Shown: piece after piece, positions 7,381 to 14,401 of the stretch | Layout: each line of letters opens with the position of its first letter | Numbering within the stretch: the first letter of the stretch is position 1 | Origin: a bacterium | GTDB taxonomy: Bacteria > Cyanobacteriota > Sericytochromatia > S15B-MN24 > VGJW01 | Assembly: GCA_021781555.1 (NCBI GenBank) | Contig: JAJXWQ010000024.1 | Location: 1-43,547, forward strand | Length of the DNA: 43,547 nucleotides | Direction of reading: 5' to 3' | Made by a program: the position numbers and the translations under genes | The notes under the pieces: generated by a model | What the model was told of the DNA's origin: nothing | The model's database searches: none | Seen by the model: the letters and a program-made list of their open reading frames with translations, nothing else

Positions 7381-8333
7381 GCCCGCAGACCACGGAAACC
7401 GACCGGACCATCACGCTCAATGCCGAATGGCTCAGCGACTGCTCGGGCTGCCACGTAGCCATCGTGGATCTTCACGAGAAGATCCTGGCAGTGCTACAGT
7501 CCGTCCGCATCCAGCACTTTCCGGTGCTGACGGATATCAAGGACTATCCCAAGGCAACCATCGGCATCGTCTCGGGCGCCATCCGCACCGAACATGATCG
7601 CCAGGCGGCCGAGGCCATGCGAGCGAGCTGCGATCTCATCATCGCCTGGGGGTCCTGCGCGGTCTACGGAGGCATTTCGGGAGCGGGCAACCTGCACGCG
7701 CCCGAGGATCTCCTTAAGGCGGTCTACACCGAAAACAAGACCACCTCACCCCACCCGGGACCCAGCCGGGAGGTCTCGCCCCTGCGCCCGGTGGTGACGC
7801 CGCTCGACCAGGTCATCGACGTCGACCTCTACATGCCGGGGTGCGCGCCGCATCCCACCTTGATCTTCGAGGCCCTGACGGCTCTGGTCGAGGGCCGTAC
7901 TCCGATCGCGACCCAGGAGTCCGTCTGCGGTCGCTGCACGCGGACGATGCAAAAGACCGAGGTCGACTGCATCCGCCGTCCCTCGGAAGGCCTACCCGAC
8001 CGCGAGCTGTGCTTCTTGAGCCAGGGCTACCTGTGCATGGGCTCGGCGACCCTCGATCGCTGCATGTCGCCGTGCCCGCAGAACGGCATCCCCTGCTCGG
8101 GCTGCGCGGGGGCCACGATGCGCGTCCTGACCGAGCCCAACCGCGATATCCGCACCGAGATCGCCGAGCGCATGGCGCGTCTCACGAGCATTCCCCGGGA
8201 AGCGATCGTCAAGGAAATCGAGCGCAACGCCAAGACCCACTATTCCTACACCATGGCCACGGCGATGATCGGCGAGAAGCCAACCTTCCTGATCCGGCAG
8301 TGGCTGGCCGACGCAGAGGCGGACCATGACTAG
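7377..8333 (+). CDS. [NiFe]-hydrogenase small subunit, group 3 type
   Basis: Carries electrons between the NiFe site and the ferredoxin through Fe-S clusters. The start is TTG at 7377, overlapping the upstream stop, with AGGA 9 nt before it; this gives 318 residues. Fe-S ligands are the proximal-cluster pair DCSGC (Cys 22 and 25), WGSCAVYGG, and MPGCAPHP. Then comes the Cys-rich region of cytoplasmic group 3 enzymes (FrhG/MvhG/HyhS): ESVCGRC, FLSQGYLCMG, DRCMSPCPQNGIPCSGCAG. There is no Tat signal, so it is cytoplasmic. It ends 8 bp inside the large-subunit gene. The closest group by motif is 3 (3b/3c-like); subgroup assignment needs phylogeny. Confidence 0.93.
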   Translation: MSPQTTETDRTITLNAEWLSDCSGCHVAIVDLHEKILAVLQSVRIQHFPVLTDIKDYPKATIGIVSGAIRTEHDRQAAEAMRASCDLIIAWGSCAVYGGISGAGNLHAPEDLLKAVYTENKTTSPHPGPSREVSPLRPVVTPLDQVIDVDLYMPGCAPHPTLIFEALTALVEGRTPIATQESVCGRCTRTMQKTEVDCIRRPSEGLPDRELCFLSQGYLCMGSATLDRCMSPCPQNGIPCSGCAGATMRVLTEPNRDIRTEIAERMARLTSIPREAIVKEIERNAKTHYSYTMATAMIGEKPTFLIRQWLADAEADHD

Positions 8334-9747
8334 GACGATCCGCATCGACCCCGTGACCCGCATCGAAGGCCACGCGAAGGTCTTTCTCGAACTCGACGAG
8401 GATGGCGAGATCGCGTCGGCCGGCCTGGTGGTCAACGAGCTGCGCGGATTCGAGCGCATCCTGGTGGGGATGGCCGCCGAGCAAATGCCGCTCGTCACGG
8501 CTCGCATCTGCGGCGTCTGCCCTACGGCACACCACCTGGCCGCGACCGATGCCCTCGAACATGCCGCCGGGGTGACGCCGCCGCCCGCCGCGAAGCTCTT
8601 GCGCGAGCTCATGTACATGGGCCACCTGATCCATTCCCACACCCTATCTTTGTTCGTCTTGCAGGGCCCGGACCTGATCATGGGGCTCGACGCCGACCCG
8701 GCGGTACGCAACATCGTAGGGGTCGTCCAGGCCAACCCGGATGCGGCCAAGAAGGCCCTGCGCTGCCGCTCGCTCGGCCAGAAGATCAACGAACTCGTCG
8801 GTGGACGCGGGACCCACCCGGTGACCTCCGTGGCTGGCGGCATCACCTTCGAGCTGGACGATTCCCGCCACAAGATGCTGAGCGGCTGGGCCGACGAGAC
8901 ACTGGCCCTGCTCTCCGAACTGGTGCCGCTGGCCAAGGGATTGTTGCTCCAGCAGATCGAGCTCCACCCGGCCTTGATGGCCGACTGGATCGTGCCGGCC
9001 TGGAGCCTCGGCACGGTCAAGGACGGCCGGATTTCCATGCTCGACGGCCCGCTGCGCGCGGTCGACGAAGCCGGCAACACCCGGCTCGAGTTCCCGGCCG
9101 AGGCCTACGATGGGCACCTGGAGGAGTCCGTGATCGAGTGGTCCTACATGAAGCAGGTCCACATCAAAGACGGCGATCGGCACCACGAGTATCGTGTCGG
9201 CCCCATGGCCCGCATCAATGTCGGAGGCACGTATGGCACTCCGCTGGCCGACGCCGAGCTCGCCACGCTCCGAGAATTGGGCGGCCAGCCCTGCCACGCA
9301 GTCGTGCTGCAGACCTATTCGAGGCTCATCGAGCTGCTTTACGCCGCAGAGCGGGCCCAGGAAATCCTGCGCGATCCGGCTCTCGGCGGGCCGACGCGCG
9401 TGCCGGTGCAATTCACCGGCGGACGGGGAGTCGGCCACGTCGAAGCCCCGCGCGGTACGCTCATCCACGACTACGAGATCGACGATCAGGGCCTCGTCCG
9501 CTCTGCCAACCTCATCGTCGCCACGCAGCAGAACTACGCGTCGATCAACCGCGTGATCGCCCAGGCCGCAGCCTCGCACGTTCTTGGCAAGGCGGACGAC
9601 GCAGCGCTGCTCAACGCCGTGGAGTTCGGCATTCGCTGCTTCGACCCCTGCCTCTCGTGCGCAACCCATGCCCTCGGGGAGATGCCCATGGAGATCGCCA
9701 TCACCCGCGACACCCAGGTGGTGCGTCGCATCACGAGGGCCGATTGA
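8326..9747 (+). CDS. [NiFe]-hydrogenase large (catalytic) subunit, group 3 type
   Basis: 473 residues; holds the NiFe(CN)2CO site that splits or forms H2. The N-terminal signature is RICGVCPTAHH (60-70, Cys 62 and 65) and the C-terminal signature DPCLSCATH (440-448, Cys 442 and 445), so all four metal-binding Cys are present. After His448 a 25-residue tail (ALGEMPMEI...) should be removed by the peptidase encoded three genes downstream. VTRIEGH at 10-16 is typical. The DPCLSCATH ending and short small subunit fit cytoplasmic group 3 hydrogenases. No diaphorase (HoxFU), flavin subunit (HyhG), MvhD or Hdr gene is nearby, so the usual electron acceptor for this group is not encoded here. Confidence 0.95.
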   Translation: MTRTIRIDPVTRIEGHAKVFLELDEDGEIASAGLVVNELRGFERILVGMAAEQMPLVTARICGVCPTAHHLAATDALEHAAGVTPPPAAKLLRELMYMGHLIHSHTLSLFVLQGPDLIMGLDADPAVRNIVGVVQANPDAAKKALRCRSLGQKINELVGGRGTHPVTSVAGGITFELDDSRHKMLSGWADETLALLSELVPLAKGLLLQQIELHPALMADWIVPAWSLGTVKDGRISMLDGPLRAVDEAGNTRLEFPAEAYDGHLEESVIEWSYMKQVHIKDGDRHHEYRVGPMARINVGGTYGTPLADAELATLRELGGQPCHAVVLQTYSRLIELLYAAERAQEILRDPALGGPTRVPVQFTGGRGVGHVEAPRGTLIHDYEIDDQGLVRSANLIVATQQNYASINRVIAQAAASHVLGKADDAALLNAVEFGIRCFDPCLSCATHALGEMPMEIAITRDTQVVRRITRAD

Positions 9748-9998
9748 TGGTCCGGATGACCCTCCACGAGCGGGCCTGCCGGGGCTGCGAGATGTGCGTC
9801 GACATCTGTCCGACCCAGGTCTTCTCGTACGACCGCGAGCGCCGAATCGCGGTCATCGATCACGAGGAAGACTGCATCGCCTGCCTGAGCTGCAGCTATC
9901 TCTGCCCTTCGGGAGCCCTGCAGCACGACGACTATCCGGTGGTCAAGAACTTCTACCGGGACCTCGAGTTCACCCGCAAGATCGAGAAGTTCCTATGA
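9747..9998 (+). CDS. Small 2x[4Fe-4S] ferredoxin-like protein
   Basis: 83 residues with two complete cluster motifs, CRGCEMCVDICP (about 11-22) and CIACLSCSYLCP (about 43-54). The C-terminal tail (about 60-83) is basic. The start overlaps the large-subunit stop (TGATG) and the stop overlaps the next start (ATGA), so it is made together with the hydrogenase and is its most likely electron partner. Whether it passes electrons to a metabolic acceptor or only to the neighbouring signalling proteins cannot be read from the sequence. Confidence 0.92.
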   Translation: MVRMTLHERACRGCEMCVDICPTQVFSYDRERRIAVIDHEEDCIACLSCSYLCPSGALQHDDYPVVKNFYRDLEFTRKIEKFL

Positions 9999-10453
9999 AC
10001 TCCGCAAAGGACCGAGAACTCACGCGGGAAGACCACCGTAAGGCGTTTGCCGAGGTGTCCTTCCTGATGGAGATGTTCACCACCACGATCGACCAGATCA
10101 TGGGGGGCGCCACCGCGCCCGTCGGGCGTATCGCCGGCCGCGAGATGGCCCGCAAACTGCCCGTCTACCTTTGCAAGCCCACGCTGGCCGAAGTCGTCGA
10201 CGAGCTCGCGGAGCGCATGCGGGGCGGGTTTGATTTCCACCTGATGAAGTCCGACGCGGGCCAGGACCTGGTCTTCGATCGCTGCCTCATCCGCGAGGTC
10301 TGCCGTGCGCGAGGCCTGACCCAGGGCGGTCCGACGTGCAGCCTGTTCCATTCATACCTGGACGGGCAGATCGACGAGCTCCTGGCCCGCCCGGTCAAGT
10401 CCGAGCTGATGGCCAGGGGCGAATCCTGCCGGGCCAGGCTCAGTACCCAGTGA
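9995..10453 (+). CDS. V4R-like small-molecule-binding domain protein (second copy)
   Basis: 152 residues. A helical N-terminus (about 14-55) leads into a V4R-type C-terminal half with FDRCLIR (94-100), GGPTCSLFHSYLDGQIDELL (111-130) and a final strand with RGESCRARL. It aligns with the protein at 6865-7380, including Cys 97, 115 and 145 against Cys 106, 124 and 155. Overall identity is low, so the duplication is old or the copies have specialised. The start overlaps the ferredoxin stop (ATGA) and the stop overlaps the peptidase start (GTGA). A ligand or Fe-S/zinc-binding regulatory role is inferred. Confidence 0.6.
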   Translation: MNSAKDRELTREDHRKAFAEVSFLMEMFTTTIDQIMGGATAPVGRIAGREMARKLPVYLCKPTLAEVVDELAERMRGGFDFHLMKSDAGQDLVFDRCLIREVCRARGLTQGGPTCSLFHSYLDGQIDELLARPVKSELMARGESCRARLSTQ

Positions 10454-10956
10454 CCCTCGCGACGGCCGCGTCCACGCTGGTTTGCTGCATCGGCAACGAC
10501 CTGGTGGCGGACGATGGCGTGGCATGCCGGGTTTTCGAGAGACTGCAGGCGCTCGAGCTTCCCGGGTCGCCCCGGGTGGAGCAGGTCGGCGTCGGAGGCC
10601 TCGACCTGCTGGAGCTGCTGACCGGAGCGGAAGGCTCGCTGGTCGTGGTGGATGCGGTTCAGTTCGGCGCGCCGCCTGGCACGGTGCACTGCCTCGACTG
10701 GCAGGATCTCCCGGCGGCCCGGGGCATGGCGGTGTCGGCCCATGCCATCGGGCTGCGCGAGACCGTCGAGGTGGGGAAGGTGGTCTGCCCCGACAAGCTC
10801 CCGTCCAGGATCGTGCTCGTCGGCATCGAGGGGCGCCGGTTCGACGAACTCGGGGGCGCCATGACTCCCGAGACCGCAGCCGCCGTCGACACCGCGGCCC
10901 GGCGGGTGCGGGATCTGCTGTTCACTTTCGAGCAGGAGGCTGAAGTTGACGAGTGA
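10450..10956 (+). CDS. Hydrogenase maturation endopeptidase (HyaD/HybD/HycI family)
   Basis: 168 residues from a GTG start at 10450 that overlaps the previous stop. The family removes the C-terminal tail of the large subunit after nickel insertion. Seen here: CIGNDLVADDG near the N-terminus (the GxGNxLxxDDG motif; the first Ni ligand, usually Glu, would be Asp), VVVDAVQFG (Asp ligand) and SAHAIGL (His ligand), at the usual spacing. Its presence agrees with the 25-residue tail on the large subunit in the same operon. Its last codons overlap the start of the chemoreceptor-like gene. Confidence 0.92.
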   Translation: MTLATAASTLVCCIGNDLVADDGVACRVFERLQALELPGSPRVEQVGVGGLDLLELLTGAEGSLVVVDAVQFGAPPGTVHCLDWQDLPAARGMAVSAHAIGLRETVEVGKVVCPDKLPSRIVLVGIEGRRFDELGGAMTPETAAAVDTAARRVRDLLFTFEQEAEVDE

Positions 10957-12535
10957 CGATGCGGTCGCCACGGCACCGAACTGCCATGCGGAGATCCAGC
11001 GCCTGGCCGCGGCCGTGCGCCAGGGCCAGCTGGACGCTCGTGCCGACGCGACCGGGTTCCAGGGCCAGGACGCGACCACGGTCACGGCCGTCAACGAAAT
11101 GCTCGACGCCCTGGTCGTCCCGCTGCGCGTGGCTGCCGGGGCCATCGACGAGCTGGCACGCGGGCGGATCCCGCGTTTCCTGCTGGACGAGCAGGTGGGC
11201 CAGGACAACGAGCTCAAGCGCAACCTCAACACCCTGCTGGCGACACTTTACGGCATGCACCACGAGACCCGTCACCTCGTGGCCAACATCCGCCTGGGCA
11301 AGCTGCACTACCGTGGCAATGACTGGGACTACGAAGGCATCTGGCGCGAGCTCATCGCCGGGGTCAACAGCGCCCTCGACGCGGTGATCGCCCCGGTCAG
11401 CGAAGCCAGCTCGATCCTCGGCCGCCTGGCCGGCTACGACCTCGCGGCGCGCATGCGGGGGCGCTATCGGGGCGATCATGCCGAGATCAAGAAGGCCATG
11501 AACCTGACGGCCGAGTCGCTTCACAGCGCCATCGCCCACGTCGCCGAGACGGTCACGGTGGTCTCCGTGGTGGGCGCCGACATCTCGCAGAGCAGCCAGG
11601 CCATGTCGGAAGGTGCCGCCGAACAGGAGCGCCAGATCGCCCAGGCGACCGAGCAGCTCGAACTCATTTCGGAGACGTCCAGCCAGGCCACCGTGAGCGT
11701 GCACGAGGCGCAGCGCAATGCCCGGGAAGCCGCCGAGGTCATCGCCCGCAGCAAGGACGCCATGGCGCAGATGCTGACCACCATGGGGGAGATCGTTTCC
11801 TCGGCGGACAACACCGCCACCATCATCCAGACCATCGATGCCATCGCCAAGGAGACCGACACCCTGTCCTCGAGCGCATCGGAGAAGGCCAGGACGGTGC
11901 GTTCATCGGCCAGCGGCTTCAGCGTGGTGGCCGGCACGATCGGGGATCTCTCGGAGCGCTGCGAGGCTGCCGTCCACGCCCTTGGCCGGCTTCGCCGCGG
12001 TCAGCAGGCGCTGGATGAGGACGACGCAGACGACGCCGCGGACGACGAACTCAAGGGCATCTTGAAGAACCTGCGGGAGGTCACCAACATCACCGAACTG
12101 CTGGGCTTGAACGCGGCGATCGAGGCGGCGCACGTCGAGGGCGCGGGCTTCGACTTCGCGGCGCTGACCGAGGAGATCCGCACACTCGCACAGCGATCCG
12201 CCGATGCCACGCGGCGGACCGAGCAGCTCATCCAGACCTCCATTTCCCTGGCGCACAAGGGGAAATCCCTGGCCGAGGTCATCGACAAGCTGCTCGTCGA
12301 TGCGGTGAACAGTGCGGCGGCGATCGGGCGGATAACCGACCGGATCTCCAAGGCGAGCGACGAACAAGCCGCGGCGGTCGGGCAGATCAGCCAGGCGACG
12401 TCCCGGATCAACGACGTCACGCACCGGAACGCGGCCAGCGCCCGGGCGTCCTCGGCCGACGCAGTCGACCTCGAGGGCCACGTGCAGAAGCTTGCCGCGA
12501 TGGTCGAGAAGTTCCGGCTCGAGGCGGCCAGCTGA
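10946..12535 (+). CDS. Soluble poly-HAMP methyl-accepting chemotaxis-like protein
   Basis: 529 residues with no signal peptide or membrane segment. The first ~195 residues read as four consecutive HAMP-like units (about 14-60, 60-105, 107-150, 152-195; e.g. AVRQGQLDARA, ELARGRIPRFL, NIRLGKLHYRG). The rest is a long coiled coil of the MCP signalling type. The receptor tip is recognisable at 371-430 (LLGLNAAIEAAH...GAGFDFAALTEEIRTLAQRS) but diverged. Residues 285-345 look like a second, more degenerate tip (IIQTIDAIAKETDTL...SGFSVVAGTIGDLSERC), the two joined by an acidic linker (DEDDADDAADDE, 357-368). The TTG start has a perfect AGGAGG 6 nt upstream inside the peptidase gene, so it is coupled to the hydrogenase operon. 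By family it would signal to CheA/CheW; no che genes are in the window. Confidence 0.85.
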   Translation: MTSDDAVATAPNCHAEIQRLAAAVRQGQLDARADATGFQGQDATTVTAVNEMLDALVVPLRVAAGAIDELARGRIPRFLLDEQVGQDNELKRNLNTLLATLYGMHHETRHLVANIRLGKLHYRGNDWDYEGIWRELIAGVNSALDAVIAPVSEASSILGRLAGYDLAARMRGRYRGDHAEIKKAMNLTAESLHSAIAHVAETVTVVSVVGADISQSSQAMSEGAAEQERQIAQATEQLELISETSSQATVSVHEAQRNAREAAEVIARSKDAMAQMLTTMGEIVSSADNTATIIQTIDAIAKETDTLSSSASEKARTVRSSASGFSVVAGTIGDLSERCEAAVHALGRLRRGQQALDEDDADDAADDELKGILKNLREVTNITELLGLNAAIEAAHVEGAGFDFAALTEEIRTLAQRSADATRRTEQLIQTSISLAHKGKSLAEVIDKLLVDAVNSAAAIGRITDRISKASDEQAAAVGQISQATSRINDVTHRNAASARASSADAVDLEGHVQKLAAMVEKFRLEAAS

Positions 12536-12611
12536 ACCGGGAGGCCCGAAAGACTCGTCACCCTCGCCCTTGAGCTGCCGGGGTTTCGGGAGCTGCATGA
12601 AGGATCGCTTC

Positions 12612-13319
12612 ATGGCAGACGATCTTCATGACCCCGCACCCACGGCGGCGCAACCTCCTCGTATCGAGCAGACGCTGGAGGTGGCCGCCTTTCTCTTTCT
12701 CATCGTGCCTGGCCTGGCACTGTCCTACTTCGTCAAGGGGCCAGCCAGCCTGCGCTTCGAGTTGCTGGCCGTGTCCACGGTCCTGCGAGACCTCTCGCTC
12801 GTGGCACTCCTCTTGTTCTTCCTCTGGCGCAACCGGGAGCCCTTTTCCTGGATCGGCCTGACCCACCGGAACCTGCTCGGAGAGGCGCTGCTCGGGGTCC
12901 TGCTCTACGTGCCATTCGCCTTCATTACCGGCTGGCTGGAGCGGGTCTTCGAGCGGAGCGGGTTGTCGGCGCCCGGGCCCTCTTCCCCCTTCGCCTTCCG
13001 GGGGACCGGCGATCTTGCCCTGGCCATCTTCATGGTCGTCGTCGTGGCGATCGCCGAGGAGGCGATCTTCCGGGGCTACCTCCTGCGGCGATTCATCGCC
13101 ATCACGGGGAGCGCGACATTTTCCGTGGTGCTGTCCACGGTGATCTTCGCCCTGGGCCACGGATACGAGGGCACGGCCAGCGTGCTGACGGTCGGAGTGA
13201 TGGGGCTCTTCCTGGCCGTCCTGTATCTCTGGCGCCGCAGCCTGGTGGCCCCCATCGTCCTGCACTTCCTGCAGGATTTCATCGCCATCGTCCTGGTACC
13301 GCTGGCCCATACCCGGTGA
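12612..13319 (+). CDS. CPBP-family intramembrane metalloprotease
   Basis: 235 residues, six to eight hydrophobic segments. The CAAX protease and bacteriocin-processing (CPBP/Abi) motifs are EEAIFRGYL (motif 1, EExxxR), FALGHGYEG (motif 2) and HFLQDF (motif 3, HxxxD). The family cleaves proteins within the cytoplasmic membrane; bacterial substrates are mostly unknown. The ATG at 12612 has AAGGA 7 nt upstream; an ATG at 12597 is also possible. It follows the chemoreceptor-like gene by 76 bp on the same strand and may be the last gene of the operon, though nothing functional links it to the hydrogenase. Confidence 0.85.
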   Translation: MADDLHDPAPTAAQPPRIEQTLEVAAFLFLIVPGLALSYFVKGPASLRFELLAVSTVLRDLSLVALLLFFLWRNREPFSWIGLTHRNLLGEALLGVLLYVPFAFITGWLERVFERSGLSAPGPSSPFAFRGTGDLALAIFMVVVVAIAEEAIFRGYLLRRFIAITGSATFSVVLSTVIFALGHGYEGTASVLTVGVMGLFLAVLYLWRRSLVAPIVLHFLQDFIAIVLVPLAHTR

Positions 13320-13328
13320 GGCGCTGGC

Positions 13329-13361
13329 CCGGGATGCGGGAACCCGTGCCCCGCATCCCGG
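13329..13361. terminator. Hairpin between convergent genes
   Basis: A 12-bp perfect GC-rich stem (13329-13340 with 13350-13361, CCGGGATGCGGG and its complement) with a 9-nt loop lies 10 bp after the CPBP gene and 40 bp from the end of the leftward lipoprotein gene. No T run on either side, so it may act as a transcript end in both directions without being a classical intrinsic terminator. Confidence 0.55.
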
Positions 13362-13400
13362 AATCCAGACCTCGGTGCTTACTTCAGACGGCCGCGGCCC

Positions 13401-14027
13401 TTACCAAAGGCCCGCTCCGCACCCGAGCGCTCCGTAGCGGAGTCCCAGGCCGTAAGCCCCCATGCCGTAAGCTCCCATGCCGTAAGATCCCCGGCCGTAT
13501 GCTCCCAGGCCATAAGATCCCATGCCATAGGGCGCCAGCGAGCCGCAGCCTGCCGCCGCGAAGGGATAGCCCAGATAGCCGTAGCTCCCCAGGAACGGCG
13601 ACGAGGCCAGTGGCGACCAGAGACCCGCCCCGCCGAGGTAGTACGGAGCATAGTAATTCGCTCCGTAGTAGCTGAAGGGGTAGAAGCCGCCATAGCCGCG
13701 CCACCCCATGGCGCCCCACGGCGCCCCACCCCAGCCGAGGCCCCAGCCGCGGCCCAAACCAAAGGAGCCGAAACGCCCGAAGCGCCCCAGCCACGAGGTA
13801 TGCAGCTTGGAATTGTCGGCCGGCAGGAGGATCTTGCTCGCCGGGAACTTCACGAGCATCCTCTCGGCCTGCGCCCCGGTCAGGGTTGCAGGCAGGATCC
13901 TTACCAGCTCCGCTGGGGTTGGAATCTTCGGAGTCTTTTGCGACTGCACGTTCGCCGCTGGCGACGTGCCACATCCGACCAGCGCAATCATGGCCCCGAT
14001 GGCCACCGCGTGTTGCGCGTGAAACAT
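13401..14027 (-). CDS. Lipoprotein with Gly/Tyr/Met-rich repetitive C-terminus
   Basis: 208 residues. The signal peptide has lipobox LVGC (Cys19), so a lipid-anchored envelope protein is predicted. Residues 30-80 look folded or helical (LVRILPATLTGAQAERML). From about 85 on it is low complexity: first WG/FG/RG-rich, then YYGANYYAPYYLGG, and finally five or so copies of a five-residue unit of the form YGMGA (about 165-195), encoded by a 15-bp tandem repeat. Function unknown; such glycine-tyrosine tails occur in surface-exposed or adhesive proteins. The ATG at 14027 sits behind a purine-rich GAGAGGGGGTGA. Confidence 0.65.
   Translation of the reverse strand: MFHAQHAVAIGAMIALVGCGTSPAANVQSQKTPKIPTPAELVRILPATLTGAQAERMLVKFPASKILLPADNSKLHTSWLGRFGRFGSFGLGRGWGLGWGGAPWGAMGWRGYGGFYPFSYYGANYYAPYYLGGAGLWSPLASSPFLGSYGYLGYPFAAAGCGSLAPYGMGSYGLGAYGRGSYGMGAYGMGAYGLGLRYGALGCGAGLW
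13451..13531 (-). repeat. 15-bp tandem repeat within the lipoprotein gene
   Basis: Five imperfect 15-bp units (about 13451-13525) plus a partial one, each encoding one copy of the five-residue Tyr-Gly-Met/Leu-Gly-Ala/Ser unit. Unit number could vary between strains by slippage without shifting the frame. Confidence 0.75.
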
Positions 14028-14401
14028 CGTTCACCCCCTCTCGAGCCTTCACGGGCTCGCCGCCGGCGATCGGGCGAGGCAGGAGCCCGGTGGCCCTCCG
14101 CAATCTCCCTCCCGGGGCTCCCGATGGCAAGGGTTACTGACTCCTCGGGAGGCAAGAGGCTGGTTTTCCCGGGCCTACTGCCAGCGGGATGCCACCCGGA
14201 GCCACGATCCCGGCCGATCGGCGGGAGCAGGGGCCGGGCGCAGCGAGCGCGTTAGCAGACGTGCAAGCGCCACCCGATACCACGAAGGTGTACCGTGGGA
14301 CCGAACCAAATGGCTCTCGGGGTCGTCTTGGTCTAGGCTTATCGGCGTTACGGGCCCCTTGTGGGGCCCCGACTGCTTTTCGAGGAGGATATTTCGCAAC
14401 G
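14028..14401. other. Divergent intergenic region with leader hairpin
   Basis: 374 bp between two divergent lipoprotein genes; no credible gene seen. Just upstream of the rightward gene is a compact hairpin, GGGCCCC-TTGT-GGGGCCC (14352-14369), followed by gactgctttt and then AGGAGG. As the hairpin lies between the presumed start of transcription and the ribosome site, it may stabilise or attenuate the leader. Confidence 0.45.
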
